Positions 24,656 through 33,713 of a stretch of DNA of 42,482 nt are shown here, in pieces. The notes below the pieces were generated by a model. That model had not been told where the DNA came from, did no database searches, and was given only the letters and a program-made list of their open reading frames with translations. Origin of the DNA: CAZUXY01 sp964624235. GTDB taxonomy: Bacteria; Spirochaetota; UBA4802; UBA5368. The number at the start of each line of letters is the position of its first letter. Within the stretch, counting starts at the first letter, position 1. The position numbers and the translations under genes were made by a program. The stretch covers positions 1 through 42,482 of the forward strand of contig CAZUXY010000044.1 of assembly GCA_964624235.1 (NCBI GenBank). Reading direction: 5' to 3'.

Positions 24656-26464
24656 TCAGGTACAGGTCCTGTTTTTCCCCTCCTGTTTGGCGCGATAGAG
24701 CGCCTTATCGGCCTCTTTGATCAGCTCCTCGGGCGTTGCACCCTGGTCCGGATATATGGTGGCGCTGCCCAGGCTGATCGAGACTACGTCGGCCGCCGTG
24801 GAGAAATGATGCGGGATGCGCAATTCCATCACCTTTTTACGCATTATCTCCGCGATGGTCACGGCCCCCTTCCGGTCGGTGTGCGGAAGGATCACGGCGA
24901 ACTCTTCTCCCCCGTAACGCGCGATGAAATCGCCGGGCCTGCTGAATGCGGATTCCAGCGCACGGGAAGTTCTCTTGAGCACGTCGTCCCCCGCGATATG
25001 CCCATAGTGGTCGTTATATTGCTTGAAATTATCGATATCGATCATGATCAGCGACAGGGGCGAACCGCTTCTTTGCGCGCGCCGCCACTCCTCTAAAAGA
25101 TATTCGTCCAGGCGTCGCCGGTTCGAGATTCCGGTCAGGGAATCCAGGTACGATAATGTTTCCAGGGTAAGAGCGGTACCCTCCAGCTTGGTCTTTTCCT
25201 CAAAGAGCGTCTCTATCTGGATGAAGGCGCGCGAGTACTTTCTGGAGAGCAGGATCGATTGTAAAAAGATAAATCCGAAAAAACCGAAAGGTACCGTATA
25301 TGCCGTGGTGATTACCATGTTGTGATGCAGGGTGTCGTTCAGTATGCACAAAAAGAAAAAAAGATACACAACCAGCATAAAGACCGCGTCCTCCCTTTTC
25401 TGTTTTGCGGCCAGGGCCAGCACCAGTATACCGTAGACCGCACCGGCCAACAGCACGATCTGGAACGCAAACAGGTACCGGGTAAACACCGCGGCGGGGA
25501 AGAACAGGATCATGAGCGTATAGATGATTCCCGTCCCGGCGAACAGCCCCAGACCTGTTTTTTTCACTTCCCTCGGGTACAGTGAATAGAAAAAAAACAC
25601 GAACGCGGGGAACCCCACGCTGAAGGTAAAATAGGTCAGTTTAAGCAATATCTCCCAGGAGACACCGGGAAAAAATATCAGCACACAGAATTCCTCAATC
25701 AATAGAGATCTCACCGCCATGGAAAAGCAAAACAGAGAAAAATACAGCGCCGACCATTCCTGCCGTCTGAGAAAAAAGATGACCACATGATAAAGCGCGA
25801 TCATGAACAGTCCGCCGAAGATTATAAATTTTACCGCCGCCCTGTATTGCCAAATCCTTTGTATGTCCTTTTCCGACCCGAGAAGAATTGCGGCGCCCGG
25901 CCCGCCCCTTACATGGTGAAAATTCGAAACCTGCATAATAAGGTCTAACTTGTCGCCGCTTTGTTCGAGCACCACCACCTGCGGTTTCCATTCAGGAATG
26001 CTCTGCTTTGCATCCACTCCCGGTTTCCCGGCACCGGCTATTAAGCATCCGTCGGCATATAAACGATACGCGGTTTCGACGGTCGGCAGGTACAGAGCGA
26101 GTCTCCTTCTTTTTTCATTGTTCAATAGTATTTTCAGCCGCAGCGTGGCGTATCCCTCACCCTTCAACACGTTGCCTGCCGTTGAAAGACCGTTCCAGTA
26201 GCCCGGAACAGGCAGAAACACATGGTCAACGGACCGGGCCTCCGAAATGGGAACCGGAGCATGAAACCGTAACCAGTGAAATTCCCATTCTCCCTTCAGT
26301 GGCACCGGACCGTTCTCCGGGAAGGGTGTTTTTCTCAGATCAAGGATTCCCTCCTTAGCCATTAAACCTGAACCAGATCCGTTGAGAGGGGCACAGCCCG
26401 TATTTATAAGGCAAAAAGCGGAGCACATGAGTATACAGATTTTCCTTACGGCTGACTGCTTCAT
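24656..26464 (-). CDS. 7TMR-DISM membrane receptor with GGDEF diguanylate cyclase domain
   Basis: A 602-residue protein. Residues 1-24 look like a lipoprotein-type signal (LINTGC, Cys24; weak lipobox). A periplasmic beta-rich 7TMR-DISM extracellular domain follows (ILDLRKTPF, PLKGEWEFHWL, VFLPVPGYWNGL, AYRLYADGCLIAGAG). Seven membrane helices span about 210-400. The C-terminal GGDEF domain reads GGEEF at about 518-522. Five residues before it is RPGD, an RxxD product-inhibition I-site. It therefore probably makes c-di-GMP in response to an external, possibly carbohydrate-like, ligand. Genes of this type are abundant in spirochaetes. Confidence 0.88.
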   Translation of the reverse strand: MKQSAVRKICILMCSAFCLINTGCAPLNGSGSGLMAKEGILDLRKTPFPENGPVPLKGEWEFHWLRFHAPVPISEARSVDHVFLPVPGYWNGLSTAGNVLKGEGYATLRLKILLNNEKRRRLALYLPTVETAYRLYADGCLIAGAGKPGVDAKQSIPEWKPQVVVLEQSGDKLDLIMQVSNFHHVRGGPGAAILLGSEKDIQRIWQYRAAVKFIIFGGLFMIALYHVVIFFLRRQEWSALYFSLFCFSMAVRSLLIEEFCVLIFFPGVSWEILLKLTYFTFSVGFPAFVFFFYSLYPREVKKTGLGLFAGTGIIYTLMILFFPAAVFTRYLFAFQIVLLAGAVYGILVLALAAKQKREDAVFMLVVYLFFFLCILNDTLHHNMVITTAYTVPFGFFGFIFLQSILLSRKYSRAFIQIETLFEEKTKLEGTALTLETLSYLDSLTGISNRRRLDEYLLEEWRRAQRSGSPLSLIMIDIDNFKQYNDHYGHIAGDDVLKRTSRALESAFSRPGDFIARYGGEEFAVILPHTDRKGAVTIAEIMRKKVMELRIPHHFSTAADVVSISLGSATIYPDQGATPEELIKEADKALYRAKQEGKNRTCT

Positions 26465-26790
26465 ATCTGACCTGCGTGGATTTTGCTTTTTTTCATGACC
26501 TTCATATCAGCTTTAATGATGTTTAATAGACATACTTCAGGTTTTCCAATATTAATACATCCTTTCCTGCTGGATAACTAACTTTTTGCACTATCTTCAG
26601 GTAAATTCATTGCAATGATGAAACTGTTAAGCCGCGGACCGTATTCTGATACATTTAAAAACGTAGTATAATCGTTAACCCGGTAAAGGTTATCCGACCG
26701 CCGGCATATTATTGACGGACCTGTAATTATATAATAAATTAATATTGACGAGATCGAGGCAGATGATAGTTTCGAACAGGTTTTTCTAAC
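26465..26790. other. A+T-rich gap of 326 bases upstream of tRNA-Ala
   Basis: No coding region is visible. TATAAT occurs at 26667-26672 and 26730-26735, and TTGACG at 26712-26717 and 26745-26750. The best-spaced tRNA promoter would be TTGACG 26745-26750 with TAGTTT 26767-26772 (16-base spacer), but the choice is open. The region also contains the presumed leader of the divergent receptor gene. Confidence 0.4.
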
Positions 26791-26863
<73 letters not shown>

Positions 26864-26870
26864 ATAGCGG

Positions 26871-29216
26871 CTATTTCGACTGAAGCACTTTCAGAACATG
26901 TTTTGCCGGGGAATTCATTTTCTCCATTTTTAAAACCCGTATGTTGCCGTAGTATTCGGAAAAAGGATTGTCCGAATATCCGTGGTTCATTCCAATAACG
27001 CCTGTATCTGCATCGAACACTGCCGATAACGAGGTTATCATATCGACGGTGAAAGGCCTGTCTATTGAGAATCCTCCTTTGTAAATGGTAAAGATGCCGC
27101 CTTCAAGCGGTATTTTCTCATTTCTAATATACCGCCGATATAACAATGATTCCTTCTTCAGCATTGGGACACCATACACGCCGGTATGTACCGTTCCCCA
27201 CTCCCAGTCTTCCATTGTCGGGCCCCTCTGACCATGCATAATCCGCATGGCTTTAAGAAATGAACGGTCGAAGATCATATCACGGGTCTCGGTCCTGTCA
27301 CTTGTGGTGATATCGTCGAAAACGGCTGACTTGTCCTGGGTAAAGGCTTCAAAGAACCGGTCTGAAATCAACTCGAAATGTTCCAGAACATCGGGAAGTT
27401 CGTTCCTCAGCTCATCACCCAGTGTTTCGTGCAGCAACCTGGTGTAAATGGACTCGAAAACCGTCGCCGCAATCGAGTTGACACCCAGCCGCATGTCCCA
27501 GTCATGGAAGTAAATCCTCGCAAGCCGCGCAGAGGTCACCGGTATCTTTTCGAGCAGTTTGATGAACAGGGGTACATATTTAAACGCCGCGGTGGAATGC
27601 GTATCCTTCAACAGGCTTTTGAGGTACGATACATCGATACTGTCGTTGCGCCGTATCAACTCCTTCAGCCATTCGAGGCGGACCCTGTCGCGAAACACTA
27701 TCTGATCGCGGAGAATAGCCGGCGGATCTTCGAAGATAGAATCACCCACCACCATTACATCGGTATCCTCCTGGCGCGTATATACCGAAAGATCATACCC
27801 ATCCCCTGCGGGAGGGATATATGCGTCCTTTTTAAAAAGTGTATCCTGAAAATTCCTCACCGGCAGTCTGCCGGCATAGATTTTTAACCCGTTTTCCCAT
27901 GCGCCGAAAAGGAATACGCGGGGATGGCACGCAATACCGGTTACCAGGTTACGTATATTCTGCAGCGATTCCAACGCCGGGACCTCGAAAAGAACGGTCA
28001 CCAGCTTTTCCGAAACGGGAAGCATCCGAACGGTTATCGTATCGGTTTTATAAAGGTCCCTGAACGCGTCGCTTATTACCGGACCGTGCTCGGTGGAACG
28101 GACGGTTAAAGGCAATTCCCTCGTTCGCCCGGAACGGCCCACCCTGATGGTTTCACCCCGCGCGGTGAAATCCTTCCATACGCCGCCACTCAGGTACTGC
28201 CCGCCGTTGCCGTCTTTCTGCACTGTTTCAATAATAAAATCCTGCGTATCGGCCCTTACGGGAAAGTTCGCGAAACTCATATCCCGGTTCTTCCCGATAA
28301 GCACAAAGGGGATGCCCGCCATGGTGACACCCTCTACGTGGCGGTCTTTAACGTGCAGGCGCACCGGAAACCAGACGGGGAACACCTGCAGCGAACCGTC
28401 CAGATTGCATAAGGTCTTGGCTTTACCGTCCGAGGTATGATACTTTGAAAGGTACACCGCAAAGCCTGAAGGCGGGCATCCTGCCCATTTCTTTATATAT
28501 TTTTTCAGCTCCTTGAGGACGAAGACGTTCTTCTGTTCGGAATCGGGATACCAGTAAAGGAGATTGCCGGGGATTATGTCCGACAGGGCGTTCTGCCGCA
28601 GCTTTTCGGGCAGTGGGAATGACAGTTCCCTGTTATTCAGAAAAGCGCTGTTCCATTCGGTCATAAGGAGAATTGCCAGCACATCCGCCGCCGACCATGG
28701 TCCCCTCGGTACATGGGAAACCCTGGTTACCTCGCGATACATTTTTCTTTTAGCCAGGTTTATCCCCGCCGCATAGGCTTCAAGATATTCTTTGTAAGGA
28801 GCACCAAGTCGCTCCAGCAGTATTTCGGCGGATTTAGTGTATCCGATTATGCGTGATACCCTGTCGATGACAAGCGTCTCTTCGCCCATAATCTCGGAAA
28901 GAGTTCCCCGGGCCATTGAGCGGTAGTATTCAATCTGGATGAGCCGGTCGCGGGCATGGAGATATCCTACCGCCCAATAGGCATCCTTCCAGCTCTGGGA
29001 TCTGACTGTCGGGACCCCCGCTGAGTCACGTTGTATTTCCATCGGCCCGTCCACCGTTGCATGCAGCGTACCGCTGTACGAGGCCGAACGGTACATGAGC
29101 AGGCGGATGACGACCACACTCACCAGTACAACTGCAAGGGTTACGCCGGAAACCAGAACGATCCTCTTTCTCAGCAATGGGCGTATCGCCGCCCTCAGAT
29201 CGAATGGAAATGCCAT
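26871..29216 (-). CDS. Penicillin-acylase-family (Ntn hydrolase, S45) membrane-anchored protein
   Basis: A 781-residue protein with an N-terminal membrane anchor (about 19-38). The S45 pattern follows: MEIQRDSAGVPTVRSQSWKDAYWAVGYLHARDRLIQIEYYRSMARGTLSEIMG and YLEAYAAGIN. The expected N-terminal nucleophile Ser of the beta chain is at about residue 250 (PPSGFAVYLS). The usual (G/A)SN(A/N)WVV context is degraded, and the NDPHL segment reads CNLDGSL. GVTMAGIPFVLIGKNRDMSFA follows as in the family. So it may be a divergent acylase, or an inactive relative. The class hydrolyses amide bonds of acyl-homoserine lactones or beta-lactams. It lies 96 bases downstream of dapL. Confidence 0.75.
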   Translation of the reverse strand: MAFPFDLRAAIRPLLRKRIVLVSGVTLAVVLVSVVVIRLLMYRSASYSGTLHATVDGPMEIQRDSAGVPTVRSQSWKDAYWAVGYLHARDRLIQIEYYRSMARGTLSEIMGEETLVIDRVSRIIGYTKSAEILLERLGAPYKEYLEAYAAGINLAKRKMYREVTRVSHVPRGPWSAADVLAILLMTEWNSAFLNNRELSFPLPEKLRQNALSDIIPGNLLYWYPDSEQKNVFVLKELKKYIKKWAGCPPSGFAVYLSKYHTSDGKAKTLCNLDGSLQVFPVWFPVRLHVKDRHVEGVTMAGIPFVLIGKNRDMSFANFPVRADTQDFIIETVQKDGNGGQYLSGGVWKDFTARGETIRVGRSGRTRELPLTVRSTEHGPVISDAFRDLYKTDTITVRMLPVSEKLVTVLFEVPALESLQNIRNLVTGIACHPRVFLFGAWENGLKIYAGRLPVRNFQDTLFKKDAYIPPAGDGYDLSVYTRQEDTDVMVVGDSIFEDPPAILRDQIVFRDRVRLEWLKELIRRNDSIDVSYLKSLLKDTHSTAAFKYVPLFIKLLEKIPVTSARLARIYFHDWDMRLGVNSIAATVFESIYTRLLHETLGDELRNELPDVLEHFELISDRFFEAFTQDKSAVFDDITTSDRTETRDMIFDRSFLKAMRIMHGQRGPTMEDWEWGTVHTGVYGVPMLKKESLLYRRYIRNEKIPLEGGIFTIYKGGFSIDRPFTVDMITSLSAVFDADTGVIGMNHGYSDNPFSEYYGNIRVLKMEKMNSPAKHVLKVLQSK

Positions 29217-29312
29217 GGGGTTTATCCTGAAGCTTTATTCGGTTATAATGCCGGGCCGGCGGCGCCGTTGCCGATAGAACCGCATCCCGGAAAAGCACGC
29301 TTAAGATACATC

Positions 29313-30545
29313 TTAAAACTCAAATTGTAAATCACTAAATCTTTTTTCTATTTCAGCCAGTATCGCGGTCTCTTCGTCACGGTCTCTTGCCTCAAAGGTC
29401 GCTGAAAACCTTACAAAACCGCCGACATCGTCCCAGGGCACCGTCGAGATGAGTTTTTCCCTGATAAGGTATTGGGAAAATTCCTCGGCATTCTCAAACC
29501 TCCTTCCTCCTTTCATCCCCTTCGGTATTCGAACGTAAAGATAAAAGGTACCCCCCGGCATCGTCGCGCTGAAACCCAGGCTGGAAAGCACCCTTACCAG
29601 TTCCCTGAGTCGCCGTTCATATTTTTCCTTAATCTCTGCGGTTATTTCAGGATGCTGCAGCGCTGTTGCAGCGGCCTTCTGTATCGCTTTAAACTGCCCG
29701 GAGTCATAGTTGTCTTTGACCGTCGCAAAAGCTTTTACCACCAGTTCATTTCCGGCGACAAAAGCCATCCTCCAGCCTGTCATATTGAAGGCCTTGGAGA
29801 GCGAATGGATTTCCACACCCACCTCCTTCGCGCCGGGAAGGCTGAGAAACGAAAGAGGGCTCGTACCGTATGTCAGGGCCGCATAGGCGGCGTCCTGGAT
29901 GACGATAATACTGTTCTCATGGGCGAAATCGATGACCTTTTTAAAGAAGTCCACCGTCGCATTGGCCCCGGTTGGATTATTGGGATAGTTGAGTACCAGC
30001 AGTTTCGCTCTTTTTCTTATTGCGGCGGGGATTGTCCCCAGGTCGGGCAGAAAACCATTTTCCGCCTTCAAAGGAATATTATATACTTCGCCCCCGTACC
30101 ATGCGGTATGAGTACCCAGAACGGGATAGCCCGGCACCGTCATCAGCGTGACGTCGCCGGGATTGATGAACGCCGACGGCAGCATCGCCAGCGCGGGCTT
30201 CGAGCCTATGGAATGGTTGATCTCCTTTTCGGGATCTATTCCCGTGACGCCGTAGACACGTTCAAGATACACGGACGCCGCGGTCTTGAATTCCTCGATA
30301 CCGTTGTCGGAGTAGCCGCGGTTTTCGCCTTTACCGGCTTCGGCCTGGAGTGTGGTTATGACTATGTCGAAAGCTTTATCATCGGGCTCACCCACCCCCA
30401 GATCGATGAGCAAGGTCCCGGGGTTGTTCTTGACGGCTTCACGTTTGGCCCTTTTGATCTTCTCGAACTTGTAGATTTTATCTTCTTTTCCGAATTCTTT
30501 TCCGCCTATGCGTGCGGAGAAGAGCTTTTGAATATACGACTCCAT
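29313..30545 (-). CDS. dapL: LL-diaminopimelate aminotransferase
   Basis: A 410-residue class I/II PLP aminotransferase. Typical DapL features are LIDLGVGEPDDKAFDIVI, GYSDNGIEEFKTAASVYLERVYGV, IGSKPALAMLPSAFINPGD, NYPNNPTGA, and the PLP lysine in SLSKAFNMTGWRMAF (about residue 250). DapL converts tetrahydrodipicolinate to LL-diaminopimelate in one step for lysine and peptidoglycan synthesis, as in Leptospira and Chlamydia. It lies six bases after the small lipoprotein gene and probably shares its transcript. Confidence 0.88.
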   Translation of the reverse strand: MESYIQKLFSARIGGKEFGKEDKIYKFEKIKRAKREAVKNNPGTLLIDLGVGEPDDKAFDIVITTLQAEAGKGENRGYSDNGIEEFKTAASVYLERVYGVTGIDPEKEINHSIGSKPALAMLPSAFINPGDVTLMTVPGYPVLGTHTAWYGGEVYNIPLKAENGFLPDLGTIPAAIRKRAKLLVLNYPNNPTGANATVDFFKKVIDFAHENSIIVIQDAAYAALTYGTSPLSFLSLPGAKEVGVEIHSLSKAFNMTGWRMAFVAGNELVVKAFATVKDNYDSGQFKAIQKAAATALQHPEITAEIKEKYERRLRELVRVLSSLGFSATMPGGTFYLYVRIPKGMKGGRRFENAEEFSQYLIREKLISTVPWDDVGGFVRFSATFEARDRDEETAILAEIEKRFSDLQFEF

Positions 30546-30551
30546 ATGAAC

Positions 30552-30998
30552 TTATTTCTCCTCCAGTATGTTTATTGAGGCATCGGTAATCTCGATTTTC
30601 GTATACGCGCTGTCAAGCAGGGTAAAGAATCGGCCGAAATCACCTGTAACTTCAATTTTGGACTTGTTGTTTTTCAGTCTGGAAATGGTCTTGGTATCAC
30701 GGGAATAGATAAAACAATCTATCTGTCCCTTCTCGTACGGCACGTCCGCTATGACACAGAAGTCATAATCGATATTGCCCGACTGGGTCACGTCTTTTAC
30801 CAGCACCCTGTTCAAACGAATGCGTTTTTTGGCCAGGTCCCTGATGATCAGGGATTTATAGGCCGGGTTTTCGCTCTTATCGATCTCCTGTTTTTTAGCC
30901 ATGGCCTCATTGACGGTTATGGTTGGTTTGAGAAAAGCGAAACAGGATACGGTGAGCAGCAACGGAAGAATTACAAAGATTTTAATCTTCTCTTTCAT
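30552..30998 (-). CDS. Small putative lipoprotein of unknown function
   Basis: A 148-residue protein with a hydrophobic N-terminus (KIFVILPLLLTVSC) ending in a spirochaete-like relaxed lipobox, Cys about 19. The mature part is polar with several beta strands (DYDFCVIADVPYEKGQIDCFIYSRDTKTISRL), including two further cysteines. I do not recognise a family. ATG 30998 is chosen because GGAG lies seven bases upstream; a TTG at 31010 in the same frame is less likely. It precedes dapL closely. Confidence 0.65.
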   Translation of the reverse strand: MKEKIKIFVILPLLLTVSCFAFLKPTITVNEAMAKKQEIDKSENPAYKSLIIRDLAKKRIRLNRVLVKDVTQSGNIDYDFCVIADVPYEKGQIDCFIYSRDTKTISRLKNNKSKIEVTGDFGRFFTLLDSAYTKIEITDASINILEEK

Positions 30999-31670
30999 GA
31001 TTTTCTCCAAAAGATATGGCGTTAACCTGCTTAACTATTTACAATTTTTTCACCGCAACCCCGGCGCGCTTTGTTGCGGCATTATATGAACACGACACCC
31101 TGAACCAACAGGAAAGAAGTCATCAATAAGACTCCCGGGGCTGCCGTATTAGAACCCATATCTTTGGAATTTCCGGCATTTTTGTCAAATAAAGTTTTAA
31201 TAATCGGTTCGTTTTGTCTTTTGCCCCACGGTTTCCCGTGTATCGTCATGGGCGGAAATGCGGGGACACCATATGGCAAACGAAAAGGGCACCATGCCGG
31301 ATATTTTCCGCATTGCACCTTTTCTGCGGAATCGACGGTTTCCCGGCGCTGCCTGGAATACTGCCCCGTAATGATCATTACCGCGTTTCTGGCAGAGGAC
31401 AGTCTGTATTAATCGTGTCAGGGCACAGCGTCGGGTGTGGCAATCACACAACAATGTCGGTGGATTATCTCCACCCTTTCCTCACCGAACGGCCCGTGGG
31501 GAAACAGTTTAAAGTGAACATGACCAGAAATGGAAACAGGTTGCCAGTAACTGTGTCACCAGTTTGAGCACCGGTAGTATAAGGCTTGAGCCGCGGGTTT
31601 AAGTTTCAGTCTTATCCTTTATCGATTATAATTAAGTTTCCAGAACCCGCGTCCGGGCATTCGCCGGCCG
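30999..31670. other. Gap of about 670 bases without a convincing gene
   Basis: Open frames in either strand here are short, cysteine- and proline-rich and lack ribosome sites, so I do not call them. One inverted repeat is visible: CCGCAAC (31053-31059) with GTTGCGG (31073-31079), a 13-base loop, not followed by a T-run in the minus direction. Nothing else is recognised. Confidence 0.5.
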
Positions 31671-32222
31671 TTATTTGTAAGATTTTCCAATGTTCCAGCA
31701 ATCGGCAAAGGGATCGCCCAGCTTCCAGTATTTTTTAAAATGCATGTCGAAAAGCATAGGCTTGACCAGCCTGAGATCGATTTTTCCGTCATTGAGCACC
31801 TTTTCTTCAGCATGGGTACAGACGATTTTGCCGATGAAAATTTCATGGGTTTTATAGTCCAGAACATCAATGAGCTCGCATTCCATGCAGACTGGCGCAT
31901 CCGCTATCAGCGGTGCTTTTTTCAACTTTCCGTAAAATGTCGTGAAAACGCCCGATTTGTCGTTTTTCCCTCCTGACACCAGTCCTACATAATCGGTTTT
32001 AACCACCATTTCTTCAGAGGGTATGTTAATGCTGAATTCACGGTTTTCCCTGATGCCGCGGTTCGTATAATGGCTTTTGTTGATCCCCAGCGACACGGTA
32101 TCCAGACTGAGTATACCCACATGGGCGATGGCAACAAAGTTCGGCTTCCCGTCAACCATGGCCCCCACAACGGTCATCGGCATGGGATACAATGCGTTTG
32201 TCAGTCCAAGTTCTTTTTTCAT
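31671..32222 (-). CDS. Flavin reductase-like / FMN-binding split-barrel protein
   Basis: A 183-residue protein of the flavin-reductase-like (FMN-binding split barrel) family. It shows LYPMPMTVVGAMVDGKPNFVAIAHVGILSLDTVSLGINKSHYTNRGIRENREFSINIPS, the family N-terminal barrel with its FMN-contacting Asn and Ser. It continues DYVGLVSGGKNDKSGVF and AHAEEK-like VCTHAEEKVL. These proteins bind FMN and use NAD(P)H or shuttle electrons. The ATG at 32222 has GGAGG upstream. It sits directly behind an operator palindrome and downstream of the MarR gene. Confidence 0.85.
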   Translation of the reverse strand: MKKELGLTNALYPMPMTVVGAMVDGKPNFVAIAHVGILSLDTVSLGINKSHYTNRGIRENREFSINIPSEEMVVKTDYVGLVSGGKNDKSGVFTTFYGKLKKAPLIADAPVCMECELIDVLDYKTHEIFIGKIVCTHAEEKVLNDGKIDLRLVKPMLFDMHFKKYWKLGDPFADCWNIGKSYK

Positions 32223-32243
32223 CACTGCCTCCGGTAATATATT

Positions 32244-32259
32244 TTGTATGTACATACAA
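32244..32259. promoter_or_regulatory. Perfect 16-bp palindrome, probable MarR operator
   Basis: TTGTATGTACATACAA is perfectly symmetrical and begins at the last base of the -10 box of the flavin reductase promoter on the minus strand. MarR proteins typically bind such AT-rich palindromes, so it is the likely site of the regulator encoded just upstream. Confidence 0.75.
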
Positions 32260-32287
32260 TTAAATAAATACGGAATAAAAACTTCAA
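32259..32287 (-). promoter_or_regulatory. Promoter of the flavin reductase gene
   Basis: On the minus strand TTGAAG (32282-32287) and TTTAAT (32259-32264) are separated by 17 bases. The -35 box overlaps the stop codon of the marR gene and the operator abuts the -10 box. Confidence 0.6.
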
Positions 32288-32727
32288 TCACCAAGCATGG
32301 TGCACACATCATCGATCATTGCCGTTATACGGTCGCTCTTTTTCTCTCCCAGAATCCCTGTATAACGGCGATACAGGTTTTCCCATGATTTTTCTATGGG
32401 AGCCTGCAGTTTTTCTCCTTTCTCTGTCGAGTGGATGAAGGTGTTTTTACCTTTGGTTTTTCTTCTGACCAGACCCCTGGATTCCGCTCTGTCGATAAAC
32501 CTGGTAACGGTGGATGGAGCGAGACGGAGTTTCTCCCCCAGCTGTTTCTGGGATATCCCGGGTTCATTGTTTACCAGCATCAGTAGAAAAGCATGAGGTG
32601 GAGTAAGGCCGGTAATCCTGAACTCCTCTTCCGCCATCCGGGTGATCTCCCTGGCCAGCGTATTTGCGGTGAAATACAGGCAACAGTGGAGCAGTTCGTC
32701 TTTCCGGGATTGTTTTTGTTTTTTCAT
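32284..32727 (-). CDS. MarR-family transcriptional regulator
   Basis: A 147-residue winged-helix protein. The HTH is GISQKQLGEKLRLAPSTVTRFIDRAESRGLVRRKTKGKNTFIHSTEKGEKL, with the wing after it. The N- and C-terminal helices form the dimer interface. Two Cys near the N-terminus (HCCLYF) could be redox-sensing but this is not established. Start chosen at ATG 32727; a 36-base-longer start at 32763 has no better support. A weaker palindrome (32733-32744) lies just upstream and a perfect one downstream before the flavin reductase. It likely represses both. Confidence 0.85.
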   Translation of the reverse strand: MKKQKQSRKDELLHCCLYFTANTLAREITRMAEEEFRITGLTPPHAFLLMLVNNEPGISQKQLGEKLRLAPSTVTRFIDRAESRGLVRRKTKGKNTFIHSTEKGEKLQAPIEKSWENLYRRYTGILGEKKSDRITAMIDDVCTMLGD

Positions 32728-32732
32728 ATCAG

Positions 32733-32744
32733 TTGTATATGCAA
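32733..32744. promoter_or_regulatory. Half-conserved MarR-like operator upstream of marR
   Basis: TTGTATATGCAA is a palindrome with one mismatched pair and shares its TTGTAT half with the perfect site at 32244-32259. It lies five bases before the chosen start codon of the MarR gene, suggesting autoregulation. Confidence 0.45.
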
Positions 32745-32837
32745 ATATTACAGCCCGTCCCATACGTCAAGCATAATTCCATCCGTACGGCATTTACCTT
32801 TGAGTCACTCTCCACACCTTTGCGGCCTTTAAATGAA

Positions 32838-32867
32838 AATACAGGGGAGCACGTGCTCCCCTGTATT
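32838..32867 (-). terminator. Terminator of the formate dehydrogenase operon (perfect 30-bp palindrome)
   Basis: Two exact 15-base arms (32838-32852 and 32853-32867) with centre GCACGTGC. Read on the minus strand it lies 22 bases after the beta-subunit stop and is followed by TTTTCATTT. The RNA would close with a four-base loop after unpairing the centre. It fits a strong intrinsic terminator. Confidence 0.7.
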
Positions 32868-32888
32868 GACTACAACGTATACACCCTC

Positions 32889-33710
32889 TTACCCCTGTAA
32901 TGTATCGCTGTCAGCCAGGGAGCGTGAAATTTTGTACGCCGCCCTTTTGAAGAAGGGCACTCCGAAGGTGAAAAGCGAAAGCAGCCTGTAGGTGTCCTTA
33001 ATCGCCTCTGCCCTGGAGATATCTATCGGTTTGACATTCACCGGGAGACCATATTTCTCTGGCCGGTCTTTCAATATGGTTATCACATGGAGGCCGCCGA
33101 ATTCGTGCTCGCCGTATATTGAAGCTTTCGGATAGTCTTTCTTTACGGCATTTATCCGTTCCTTCGCCTTTTTGAGTTGATTCACCCGGTAGTCAATAGT
33201 AAGCGCGCCCGTGGGGCAAACGGAGACACAGGCCGGGATATCCCTTTTGTTGACGGTGCATGCGTGGCATTTGAACGATTTGTACCGTGCGATGGGTTTC
33301 TGGAGTCCGTAATTCTCCAGGTTTTTCTCGTTCACATGGGGCACCTTGTACACACATTCATTCACACAGGCGCCGCAACCGATACACAGGCTCTGATCTA
33401 TCACCGTCCAGCCGTCTACCTTGGAGATCGCTTTCTGGGGGCACACCCTCAGACAGTTAGCCTCCTCGCAATGGTAACACTTTTTATGCATTATGGTCCA
33501 TACCGGCCGGGTCGGATCACTGCGGTCCACCTCGAAAAATTTTACATGGTTGTAGGTTATGACAGAAAGCTCCCGGGGATTGGTCAGTTCGGTGCCTTCG
33601 AAAAATTCGGTTTTCTCACCGGGGAGGTTGTTCCACTGTTTGCACGCTACCTGACACGCCCTGCAACCGGAACACTTGGTGGTATCGACAAGAAACGCTT
33701 TTTCTGACAT
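32889..33710 (-). CDS. Formate dehydrogenase beta (iron-sulfur) subunit
   Basis: A 273-residue ferredoxin-like subunit with four [4Fe-4S] cluster motifs: CSGCRACQVACKQWN, CYHCEEANCLRVCP, CIGCGACVNECVYKVP and CHACTVNKRDIPACVSVCP. It is similar to FdnH/FdoH and the DmsB/HybA class. A short hydrophobic stretch near 243-260 (LLSLFTFGVPFF) is weaker than the membrane anchor of FdnH. It carries electrons from the catalytic subunit onward. It starts three bases after the alpha stop. No gamma (cytochrome b) gene follows; a terminator does. Confidence 0.9.
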   Translation of the reverse strand: MSEKAFLVDTTKCSGCRACQVACKQWNNLPGEKTEFFEGTELTNPRELSVITYNHVKFFEVDRSDPTRPVWTIMHKKCYHCEEANCLRVCPQKAISKVDGWTVIDQSLCIGCGACVNECVYKVPHVNEKNLENYGLQKPIARYKSFKCHACTVNKRDIPACVSVCPTGALTIDYRVNQLKKAKERINAVKKDYPKASIYGEHEFGGLHVITILKDRPEKYGLPVNVKPIDISRAEAIKDTYRLLSLFTFGVPFFKRAAYKISRSLADSDTLQG

Positions 33711-33713
33711 GGC

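Noticed and set aside
29472..30578. Plus-strand open frame of 368 codons
   Set aside because: It is antisense to dapL, whose PLP motif and family pattern are certain.
31082..31567. Several short overlapping frames on both strands
   Set aside because: They contradict one another, are Cys/Pro rich and have no ribosome site; I treat the region as non-coding.
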